The notes under the pieces were generated by a model. It searched no databases, was not told the DNA's origin, and saw only the letters and a list, made by a program, of their open reading frames with translations. Source: JBCDIQ01 sp039024295 (GTDB taxonomy: Bacteria > Bacteroidota > Bacteroidia > J057). Taken from it: a stretch of DNA of 15,605 nucleotides. The stretch is from positions 1-15,605 of the forward strand of contig JBCDIQ010000101.1 of assembly GCA_039024295.1 (NCBI GenBank), read 5' to 3'. Every line of letters starts with the position of its first letter. Position 1 is the stretch's first letter. Below are positions 8,068-14,742 of this stretch, piece after piece. A program made the position numbers and the translations under genes.

Positions 8068-9336
8068 ATGGAAACACCACTTCTTTTTTCCAATATCAAA
8101 CACCTATACGGAATCACAGGGCCTTCTATTGGGACAGAAGGTGCTCAGATTGGAAACGAACCCATTTCACTGGAAGATGCCTTTATTTTGGTTCAGGATG
8201 GGGAAATTAACGCTTGGGGTGCCATGGCCGATTGCCCCAAAGCGTATTTACAAAAAGGAAAAAAGGTGGATTGTTCCGGGAAGTTGGTACTTCCAGGGTT
8301 TGTAGATAGCCATACACATTTGGTTTTTCCTAAGAGCAGGGAAGGGGAGTATCGCTTACGAATTCAGGGAGCATCTTACGAAGAGATTGCCCGGCAGGGA
8401 GGCGGAATTTTGAATTCTGCCCGTGTGACTGCTTCCACTTCTGAAGAAGAGCTGTTAAAAGCTGCTGAAAAGCGCGCCTGGGAGGTGCTGAAAAATGGAA
8501 CCACTACCCTGGAAATTAAAAGTGGGTATGGGCTGGACCTAGAAAGTGAATTAAAATTGTTGCGGGTTGCCAATTCGTTAAAAGAATTGGTTCCCCTAAG
8601 AATCAAGACCACGCTGCTTGGGGCACATGCACTTCCTCCTTCTTATGCTTCGGACCGAGAGAAATACCTGGATATCGTTTGCCAAGAAATGATTCCCCAG
8701 GCAGCTGAAGCAGGGTTGGCCAATTTTGTGGATGTCTTCTGTGAGACCGGTTTTTTTACCCCAGAGGAAACCCGAAAAGTAATCCGGACAGGCGCTACCT
8801 ATTGCCTTCAGGCGAAGATTCACACGAATCAACTCTCCATTTCAGGAGGGATTCCCGTTGCGGTAGAAGAAGGTGCCCTGTCCGTGGACCATTTAGAGTC
8901 GGTCACAGATGAGGAAATCAACCTCTTGCAAGAAAGCGAGGTCATTCCAGTTGCCTTGCCCACGGTTTCCTTTTTTCTGGGATTGCCTTATGCGAGATGC
9001 CGGGAAATGTGGGACGCAGGATTACCCCTGGCTTTGGCAACAGACTATAACCCTGGTTCCTCTCCCGGAGGAAGCTTGCCCTTTGTAATATCGTTGGCAT
9101 GTACCCGACAAAGCCTGCTGCCCGAGGAGGCCCTGAAGGCCGTTACTTTGTATGCAGCGAGGGCATTAGGGATGGACAAAGAGGTGGGCTCAATTGAAGT
9201 TGGTAAGGCTGCTGACCTGGTTGTGACCAAACCGATGGATAACCTGGCTCAAATCCCCTATTATTTTACCCAAAATCCGGTGGAGCAGGTGTGGATTGGG
9301 GGAGCGTGTGCTTGGGGAAATCTTGAAAATAGCTAA
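8068..9336 (+). CDS. hutI: Imidazolonepropionase (histidine degradation)
   Basis: HutI hydrolyses 4-imidazolone-5-propanoate to N-formimidoyl-L-glutamate, the third step of histidine breakdown, in the cytoplasm. The 422-residue length fits this metal-dependent amidohydrolase. Visible landmarks are the metal site HTH in VDSHTHLVF (His82, His84), EIKSGYGL (149-156), LGAHALP (His187), KIHTNQ (metal ligand His252), SVDHLE (His275) and ATDYNPGSSP (metal ligand Asp326). Gln255 occupies the place of a catalytic-site Glu in the Bacillus enzyme; Gln also occurs there in Gram-negative homologues, so activity is expected. The C-terminal AADLVV segment closes the composite beta domain. The ATG at 8068 directly precedes the conserved N-terminal strand. 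No hutH, hutU or hutG gene is in the window. The stop codon overlaps that of the convergent LRR gene. Confidence 0.95.
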   Translation: METPLLFSNIKHLYGITGPSIGTEGAQIGNEPISLEDAFILVQDGEINAWGAMADCPKAYLQKGKKVDCSGKLVLPGFVDSHTHLVFPKSREGEYRLRIQGASYEEIARQGGGILNSARVTASTSEEELLKAAEKRAWEVLKNGTTTLEIKSGYGLDLESELKLLRVANSLKELVPLRIKTTLLGAHALPPSYASDREKYLDIVCQEMIPQAAEAGLANFVDVFCETGFFTPEETRKVIRTGATYCLQAKIHTNQLSISGGIPVAVEEGALSVDHLESVTDEEINLLQESEVIPVALPTVSFFLGLPYARCREMWDAGLPLALATDYNPGSSPGGSLPFVISLACTRQSLLPEEALKAVTLYAARALGMDKEVGSIEVGKAADLVVTKPMDNLAQIPYYFTQNPVEQVWIGGACAWGNLENS

Positions 9337-12101
9337 GGCTGTTTCAGCATATTTTCGACTTCGAGTAAATCTTCCTTATACGCTTCTGGAACTATATCGG
9401 CTTTTCTAAAAAGTGGGATAATTTCTAGGTAGTTTGATCTAAGAAATATTTTTCCCTGTTCTGGATCGACAAATTCCATGTCCTTTGTCTTATTAAATAG
9501 GTCCATTGCTTTCTCATTTTCTCCTGTAAATAAATATGCAAATGCTACTGTGTGGTAGTACAATTGATCCTGAGTTGAATCTAGCATAATTGCCTGCTCC
9601 GATAGCTTAATCGCATCTGTAAATTGTCCAAAGAATAGCTTCGTAAATGCGAACTGGATGGTTTGTGCTGCGGCTGTAACTTTTCTCGAATTGGTTGAAT
9701 CAAAAGCAAGTAAATGCTGTCCAAGCTGATGTAACTGTTTGCTTCTTTCATAAAGACCATCATAGGAATCTGGCTCTTGTCTTTCCAAAAACGTGATTGC
9801 CATATTCACTACATTGGTATCTTCTGCCAGCACCAATTCTTCCAACCTATCTGTTCCCTGAAAAAATGAGATGGCATAAAGCCAAAAAGTTTCTTCCGAG
9901 GTTCGATTCTTTCTTTTTCTCTCAAGGCTGTCCACAATGGTATTTTCAACCATCTCTATTACCTCTGGGGAATAACTGCTGCTCGAAGCTGCATTACTGA
10001 TTTTGTCCATAAACCTGATTTGTTCTATCATCGGTTTTTGCTGATACAAACAAGGAGGAAGTTCTTCAATCGGGTTGCCTGCGAAAAATAATTCTCCCCT
10101 GTAATCAGTGATGTGGAGATCAGGCAATTCACACAACCAATTTGGCAGGCGTTTGATTTGGTTGCGTTCGATTTGGAGGTATTCCAGGTTTTTTAGCCTA
10201 CTTAACCCATTGGGTAAATCTGAAATATTGTTATCTGTTAGCAAAAGCCCCTTGAGCTTTGTAAGCTTTTCTATTGATGCCGGCAGCTTGGTCAACTGAT
10301 TTCCGGTAAGGTCTAGATAATCCAGGCTACTCATATTTCCTATCTCCTCGGGAAGTGTTGCTAGATTATTGCCTTTTAGTGACAGTGTTTTGAGATCAGT
10401 TAAATTTGTAATACCAGTTGGAAGCGTGGTGAGTCCCATAGAATCCAGCCTTAACGCCTCAAGATCTGTTATTTCTGGTAGCCAACCGGGAATTTCCATT
10501 AATGGGTTTCCGTCTATCCTGATATATTTAAGATTGGGTAAATTCTTGATGCTTTCAGGAAGTTCCCTCAAATTATTATTGGCCACAAAAAGTGCTTCCA
10601 GGTTCGATAGCCTTTCAATGCTTATTGGGAGATGGGTAAACTGATTGGAATTTGCTTCCAATCGGACTAGCTGTGTTAGCTTTCCAACCTCTTCTGGCAA
10701 TTCGCGCATCCCATTGTTCCAAAGCGATAATTCCTTAAGCGAAGAAAGATTGGTTACACAAAGCGGCAGATCTAGGAATCGGTTCGCGTCTAACTCAAGT
10801 TCTTCCAAATGTTTGAGGTCAGCAAATGATCCTGGTAGTGAACTGAGGTTGTTATGTGCTACATTCAATTCAACCAACTCTTTGCAATTGCTGATAGAGG
10901 TTGGGATGGTCGTCATCTCGTTCTTAGAAGCATTCACGCTCTCCAACCTCTCCATGGGAGATTCAAAGTCAGGGAATTCTTTTAAGGAATTGTTGTATAG
11001 GTCTAATGAAACCAGGTTGGTTAATTGCCCAAACCTTGGTGGAAGCGTATCGAGTTGGTTAAAGCTTAGGTCAAGTTCCCTAAGTTCAGTCAGCTGTACA
11101 AAAGAGCTTGGTAGTGTGGTTAACTCACAAAAGCTCGCATCTAGCCATTGAAGTGATGTGAGCTCGCCAAAAAAATCAGGCAGCGCGCCCATTTCATTGG
11201 TCTCAATATCCAATACTTTCAGGTTCTTTAGTTTTTGAAAAGAGGCAGGAAACTCTTTTAAACCTGTGTTTCTCGCCAGCAAGAGGATTTCTAGTTGAGT
11301 TAAATTTCCGAATCTCTCCGGTAAATAGGAAAGCTGATTGATGGTCAGGTTCAAATCCCTCAGGGCATGCAACTGAGAAAATGATTCTGGCAAGTGGGTA
11401 ATCCTGTTATAAGCTAAATCCAGTACTTCTAAGTTTTTCAACTTCCCAATTGAGGTGGGAAGTGTTGTGAGCTTCCCCTTCTGTTCTCTATCTCCATATG
11501 CCAGGAGAAACTTCAGATTGGGGTAGTCGCCAATATTTTCTGGGAGACTTTTTGGTCTTGAGGTATGTAAGTCAAGCGCCTCTGTTGTTGTGTCGAGCGC
11601 TTCCAATGAGGTTGCCAGTATGTAAATGTTTCCAGTGGTATCTAATAGATAGCTTTGTCCCTCCTTTTTTACCCGAGAAAACCCATCTCGATCGCTAAAA
11701 GGGGTCGCTCCATCGAATTCATAGGGAATGACCACTTTTCCCTGCTTGTTGATGAAGCCATACTTCTTTTCGTAGGAAACCCCATTTTCAACCTCTTTGA
11801 CCGACAAGGCAAATTTCCCTTCATAAAAATACAGTGCATCTAATACCCGCTGCGCCACTTCGAGGGCTGAATCTGCCCGGTTTCTTTCCCCTTCAATTAA
11901 GTTAAAGGTCAACTGAATCAGATCGCCGATTTCCTGTCGATTAGCGGGGCATTCTTCTTGAAGCAACAGCAATTTGGTGATGGCAGGTTGGTAAAGGCGG
12001 TTGTCTATGTCCTGTTGTGCTCGTTGAATCAGTGATTCGCACTGACCAAATGTCAAAAGCGGAATAATTAACCAGCAGCTAAGAAAGAGAAGTCGTCGCA
12101 T
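9333..12101 (-). CDS. Secreted leucine-rich repeat protein with WG and TPR segments
   Basis: This 922-residue protein starts with a signal peptide (1-20, ending LLTFGQ). Cys21 follows, but the residue before it is Gln, so this is not a proper lipobox. Residues 22-100 are predicted helical (TPR-like). Residues 108-158 contain WG-type repeats (KYGFINKQGKVVIPYEF, then a degenerate copy ending YLLDTTGNIY). From 222 to 659 there are 19 regular repeats of 23 residues (one of 24) with the pattern xxLxxLxLxxNxLxxLPxxhxxL, capped on both sides by irregular copies. The C-terminal 230 residues are helical, with two clear TPR units around 810-880 (FGQFTDAIKLSEQAIMLDS, TGENEKAMDLFNKTKD). There is no T9SS sorting domain and no catalytic motif. 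LRR and TPR modules bind proteins, so a periplasmic or surface binding role is inferred; the ligand is unknown. The ATG at 12101 begins the signal peptide. A terminator-like hairpin lies just upstream. Confidence 0.9.
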   Translation of the reverse strand: MRRLLFLSCWLIIPLLTFGQCESLIQRAQQDIDNRLYQPAITKLLLLQEECPANRQEIGDLIQLTFNLIEGERNRADSALEVAQRVLDALYFYEGKFALSVKEVENGVSYEKKYGFINKQGKVVIPYEFDGATPFSDRDGFSRVKKEGQSYLLDTTGNIYILATSLEALDTTTEALDLHTSRPKSLPENIGDYPNLKFLLAYGDREQKGKLTTLPTSIGKLKNLEVLDLAYNRITHLPESFSQLHALRDLNLTINQLSYLPERFGNLTQLEILLLARNTGLKEFPASFQKLKNLKVLDIETNEMGALPDFFGELTSLQWLDASFCELTTLPSSFVQLTELRELDLSFNQLDTLPPRFGQLTNLVSLDLYNNSLKEFPDFESPMERLESVNASKNEMTTIPTSISNCKELVELNVAHNNLSSLPGSFADLKHLEELELDANRFLDLPLCVTNLSSLKELSLWNNGMRELPEEVGKLTQLVRLEANSNQFTHLPISIERLSNLEALFVANNNLRELPESIKNLPNLKYIRIDGNPLMEIPGWLPEITDLEALRLDSMGLTTLPTGITNLTDLKTLSLKGNNLATLPEEIGNMSSLDYLDLTGNQLTKLPASIEKLTKLKGLLLTDNNISDLPNGLSRLKNLEYLQIERNQIKRLPNWLCELPDLHITDYRGELFFAGNPIEELPPCLYQQKPMIEQIRFMDKISNAASSSSYSPEVIEMVENTIVDSLERKRKNRTSEETFWLYAISFFQGTDRLEELVLAEDTNVVNMAITFLERQEPDSYDGLYERSKQLHQLGQHLLAFDSTNSRKVTAAAQTIQFAFTKLFFGQFTDAIKLSEQAIMLDSTQDQLYYHTVAFAYLFTGENEKAMDLFNKTKDMEFVDPEQGKIFLRSNYLEIIPLFRKADIVPEAYKEDLLEVENMLKQP
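10125..11438 (-). repeat. 19 tandem LRR-coding units, 69-bp period
   Basis: Codons 222-659 of the LRR protein form 19 consecutive units of 69 bp (one of 72 bp). The protein consensus is well kept (Leu/Ile at structural sites, Asn at the turn, LP in each unit), but the DNA copies differ substantially from each other. This indicates old duplication rather than recent slippage. The third unit carries the one-residue insertion (LLLARNTGLKEF). The periodicity also produces long open frames on the opposite strand that are not genes. Confidence 0.85.
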
Positions 12102-12115
12102 GAGGGTGAATGAAG

Positions 12116-12137
12116 AAAAACGGCCAAGCAGGGCCGC
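12116..12137 (-). terminator. Intrinsic terminator-like hairpin between the PLP enzyme and LRR genes
   Basis: Read on the minus strand, CGGCC (12136-12132) pairs with GGCCG (12125-12121) across a 6-base loop, with one extra G-U pair possible at the base (12137 with 12120). Five T residues (12120-12116) follow directly. It lies 35 bases after the PLP enzyme stop codon and would end that transcript. The T-run finishes only 14 bases before the LRR start codon, so it also lies in any LRR mRNA leader that starts upstream of it. Confidence 0.65.
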
Positions 12138-12156
12138 ATGATACCATGTAATCAGT

Positions 12157-12164
12157 ACAAAATA
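12157..12164 (-). promoter_or_regulatory. Weak candidate promoter for the LRR gene
   Basis: On the minus strand, TATTTTGT is one base short of the TAnnTTTG form. It is preceded, with 17 bases between, by a TTG inside the last codons of the PLP enzyme gene, which is within the spacing used in Bacteroidota. If real, the transcript would start near 12150 and its leader would contain the terminator-like hairpin at 12116-12137. The match is imperfect, so treat it as a suggestion. Confidence 0.25.
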
Positions 12165-12172
12165 CGAATTTA

Positions 12173-13174
12173 CTAAATATCCAAAAAGTTACCGTCAAAC
12201 CCCATAAGACCGGTTCCTCCTCCGCTGTGAATCACCAAAACCTTACCGGTGATATCGCCTGATTCTATTTGCTTGCGAACTGCATAAAATAATTTGGCGG
12301 TATAGATAGGATCAGCAAGTATGCCATGGGTGCGGGCTATATGGACCACTTCCTGTTTAATTGTCGCATTGATACTCCCAAAAGCTCTGGCGGTGGTAGG
12401 TTCATGAAACTGGGGTTCGCCCATTAGGTCAAATTCCTGGAGGATGTCTTTGGCATAAGGATGTAAATCATGAATCAGTTCAGAAGTAGATTGCTCGGTT
12501 CCTGCGGTTAACAGAATATGGACCTTTGCTGGGTGCTGGAGCCATTGGAGGCCTAAAAACAGGCTGGCAGCCATAAATCCAGATCCTGCATCAATAAAAA
12601 TGTGGTCAAATTTGAATCCTGCTTCAGTTTCATTCCTCAGGATATCCCACGCCAGGGTGGCTGCGCCCGGAAAAGCAGCTGGGTGGTTACCTCCCTCCGG
12701 CAGGACAAATACACGACCAACTTGCTGCTGGGCATAAATGGTCGCAATCTCATGAACCCGTTTCCAGTCACGACTGGTCAGCCAAATCACGCGGTCAGAT
12801 GGGAAGAGTAAATTTCTCAGAAACCCGTTTCCCTTATTTTGGGCACCATGGGCTTGCTTGAGCAATAAATGGGGTTTCCAGCCTTTTTCTAGTATCAACT
12901 GCAAAAAACCTACTACATGATTGCTGTGCGCACCTCCAATCATCAATACCTCCTCATACCCTTGCTGCTGAATGTATGGAATGAGGGAAGCATATTTACG
13001 CTTCTTGCAGCCAGAAATTCCAAACCCGGCCTCATCTTCTCTTTTTACCCAGACTGGTGTTTGGGGTTGCCCTAGGTTGGGTATTCGGTGTAACCTCGTT
13101 CTATCCAGTAAATCGGCCTGACAATATTTAAATAAAGGAGATTCTTCCAGGCGGGTAGAAGAAGTTTGGTTCAT
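12173..13174 (-). CDS. PLP-dependent enzyme, ACC deaminase/D-cysteine desulfhydrase family
   Basis: This 333-residue enzyme has the type II PLP fold (tryptophan synthase beta-like) and no signal peptide, so it is cytoplasmic. Family members deaminate 1-aminocyclopropane-1-carboxylate or break D-cysteine into pyruvate, H2S and ammonia. Landmarks are the PLP lysine Lys57 in GCKKRK (GNKxRK in relatives), GGAHSNH (80-86; Ser84 and Asn85 contact substrate or cofactor in relatives), LPEGGNHPAA (158-167), DPIYTAK (288-294) and HSGGGTGLMG (316-325). The usual cofactor-phosphate loop GSGGT is here GSGFM (197-201), so substrate choice is uncertain. The ATG at 13174 is preferred: the longer frame back to 13225 adds a poorly conserved tail and would run through the upstream promoter region. 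The gene is divergent from the phosphohexomutase and followed by an intrinsic terminator. Confidence 0.85.
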   Translation of the reverse strand: MNQTSSTRLEESPLFKYCQADLLDRTRLHRIPNLGQPQTPVWVKREDEAGFGISGCKKRKYASLIPYIQQQGYEEVLMIGGAHSNHVVGFLQLILEKGWKPHLLLKQAHGAQNKGNGFLRNLLFPSDRVIWLTSRDWKRVHEIATIYAQQQVGRVFVLPEGGNHPAAFPGAATLAWDILRNETEAGFKFDHIFIDAGSGFMAASLFLGLQWLQHPAKVHILLTAGTEQSTSELIHDLHPYAKDILQEFDLMGEPQFHEPTTARAFGSINATIKQEVVHIARTHGILADPIYTAKLFYAVRKQIESGDITGKVLVIHSGGGTGLMGFDGNFLDI

Positions 13175-13197
13175 AGCCAAAAGATACGGATTTTTTC

Positions 13198-13205
13198 TAT
13201 TTTTG
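13198..13205 (+). promoter_or_regulatory. Candidate -7 promoter element for the phosphohexomutase gene
   Basis: TATTTTTG is a perfect TAnnTTTG match, 26 bases before the ATG at 13232, giving a leader of about 20 bases. The nearest upstream TTTG (13165-13168) is 29 bases away, longer than usual for a -33 partner, so only the -7 half is supported. It lies in the 57-bp divergent gap shared with the PLP enzyme gene. Confidence 0.42.
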
Positions 13206-13231
13206 GGCCAAATAGTCATTTCCAACCACTT

Positions 13232-14617
13232 ATGACACTGATCTCTTCTATTTCGGGTATCCGGGGTACCATCGGCGGTAAAATCAGCGAAAATCTCACC
13301 CCCATCGATGTTGTAAATTTTGCTTCTGCCTTTGGTACCTGGCTGAGCCTCAAAAATGTTCAGGCAAAACGAAGGGTAGTTATCGGTCGGGATGCACGCC
13401 CTTCCGGGAAGATGGTTGCCCAGTTGGTGGCCAATACCTTGGTCGGATTGGGGTTTGAAGTCATCGATTTGGGACTGTCCACGACGCCTTCGGTAGAAAT
13501 GGCGGTGCCTGAATACCAGGCGGCAGGTGGGGTGATCCTCACCGCCTCACACAACCCGGTTAATTGGAATGCGCTAAAGTTGCTCAATCTGAGGGGGGAG
13601 TTCATCACTAAAAAGGACGGACTCGAAATTCTGGAGATTCTGGAAAACCGGTATTACAATTTCAGCGAGGTGGGGGAACTGGGCCACATCCAGCAGGTGG
13701 ATGACTTTGTCAAGATCCACATCCAAAAGATCAAGGAACTTCGTCTGGTCGATACCTATGCGATTGAACGGGCGAATCTGAAGGTGGTGGTCGATGGCGT
13801 AAACAGCAGTGGCGGAATTTATGTCCCATTATTATTGGAAAGCCTGGGGGTCAATAAAATTGTGAAGCTCAACTGTGAGCCCAATGGCTGGTTTGCGCAC
13901 AATCCAGAGCCTTTGGCGGAAAACCTGACAGGAATTTGTGAATACATAGCGCAGGAAGGGGCTGACCTGGGCATTGCCGTTGACCCCGATGTGGATCGCT
14001 TGGTATTCATTGACAATGAGGGGAAGCTATTTGGGGAGGAATATACCCTGGTTGCAATTGCTGATTACATTCTTCAGCATACAAAGAGTGCGGTGGTTTC
14101 AAATTTATCCTCAAGCCGAGCACTGGCTGATATTGCCGCTAAACATGGAGTACGGCATTATGCATCGGCAGTAGGGGAGGTGAATGTAATTGAGATCATG
14201 AAGCGAACTGACGCCCTGATTGGTGGGGAAGGAAATGGAGGGATTATCTATCCTGAATTGCACTACGGAAGAGATGCCCTGGTGGGAATTGCCTTGTTTA
14301 TGTCCCACTTTGTCAAATCCAAAAAAACCTGTGCCGAACTGAGGAAGCAGTACCCCAATTATTTCATGGCAAAAAAGAAGATTAGCCTGACGCCAGAGAT
14401 TGACATGGAAAAATTATTAGGTGCTTTCAAAAATCGTTATGCCCATGAAAAAGTCAATGACATTGACGGGATCAAGGTAGATTTTCCAGAATCCTGGGTT
14501 CACCTGCGCAAATCGAATACCGAGCCTATCATTCGGGTGTACACAGAAGCAAAAACGCAGGTGGAGGCAGATCAATTAGCAGACCAAGTGATTTCTGAAT
14601 TAGAGCAAATGATTTAA
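13232..14617 (+). CDS. glmM: Phosphoglucosamine mutase/phosphomannomutase family enzyme
   Basis: This 461-residue cytoplasmic alpha-D-phosphohexomutase moves a phosphate between C6 and C1 of a hexose phosphate. As GlmM it would make glucosamine-1-phosphate for UDP-GlcNAc, and so for peptidoglycan and LPS. All four family sites are present: the phosphoserine loop TASHNP (Ser106), the metal site DPDVDR (Asp251, Asp253, Asp255), the sugar-selecting loop GEGNGG (332-337) and the phosphate-binding loop RKSNTEP (426-432). The ATG at 13232 is chosen because the conserved N-terminus (SISGIRGTIGG) follows at once; the upstream frame from 13166 has no family sequence. Enterobacterial GlmM usually has GEQSGH in the sugar loop, while GEGNGG occurs in bacteroidotal and archaeal relatives. 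The symbol therefore rests on the usual annotation of such proteins, and phosphomannomutase or phosphoglucomutase activity is possible. Confidence 0.85.
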   Translation: MTLISSISGIRGTIGGKISENLTPIDVVNFASAFGTWLSLKNVQAKRRVVIGRDARPSGKMVAQLVANTLVGLGFEVIDLGLSTTPSVEMAVPEYQAAGGVILTASHNPVNWNALKLLNLRGEFITKKDGLEILEILENRYYNFSEVGELGHIQQVDDFVKIHIQKIKELRLVDTYAIERANLKVVVDGVNSSGGIYVPLLLESLGVNKIVKLNCEPNGWFAHNPEPLAENLTGICEYIAQEGADLGIAVDPDVDRLVFIDNEGKLFGEEYTLVAIADYILQHTKSAVVSNLSSSRALADIAAKHGVRHYASAVGEVNVIEIMKRTDALIGGEGNGGIIYPELHYGRDALVGIALFMSHFVKSKKTCAELRKQYPNYFMAKKKISLTPEIDMEKLLGAFKNRYAHEKVNDIDGIKVDFPESWVHLRKSNTEPIIRVYTEAKTQVEADQLADQVISELEQMI

Positions 14618-14677
14618 TCATCTCATACTCACCCACCTGTATTTTGGGACTATTTAAAGTCATTGGATCAGCAGCAT

Positions 14678-14700
14678 AAAATCATATCCTGGTGATTTTT
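14678..14700 (+). terminator. Possible weak terminator after the phosphohexomutase gene
   Basis: AAAATCA (14678-14684) can pair with TGATTTT (14693-14699) around an 8-base loop, ending in a T-run that is part of the stem. The stem is AT-rich and the free T-tail is almost absent, so this would be inefficient. It is the only hairpin with a T-run in the 125-bp gap before the universal stress gene. Confidence 0.3.
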
Positions 14701-14707
14701 CGCAGCC

Positions 14708-14716
14708 TACTTTAGC
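14708..14716 (+). promoter_or_regulatory. Possible -7 promoter element for the universal stress gene
   Basis: TACTTTAGC matches TAnnTTTG with one mismatch and closely resembles TACTTTCGC ahead of the Omp28-like gene. It lies 26 bases before the ATG at 14743. No clear -33 TTG is found at the right distance. Confidence 0.28.
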
Positions 14717-14742
14717 TGCATTCCTAATCCAATGCGTGATTT

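Noticed and set aside
10369..11151. Long + strand open frames (91 and 168 codons) opposite the LRR gene
   Set aside because: They mirror the 69-bp repeat on the other strand. Their Ser/Leu-rich translations follow the complementary repeat, with no motif or start context of their own.
12021..12101. Lipoprotein signal on the LRR protein (Cys21 after the hydrophobic stretch)
   Set aside because: The residue before the cysteine is Gln, and the lipobox needs Gly, Ala or Ser there. A signal peptidase I site after GQ fits better.
13175..13225. Longer N-terminus of the PLP enzyme starting at 13225
   Set aside because: The 17 extra residues are unlike the family, and this start would use the whole divergent promoter region. 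The ATG at 13174 gives a normal length.
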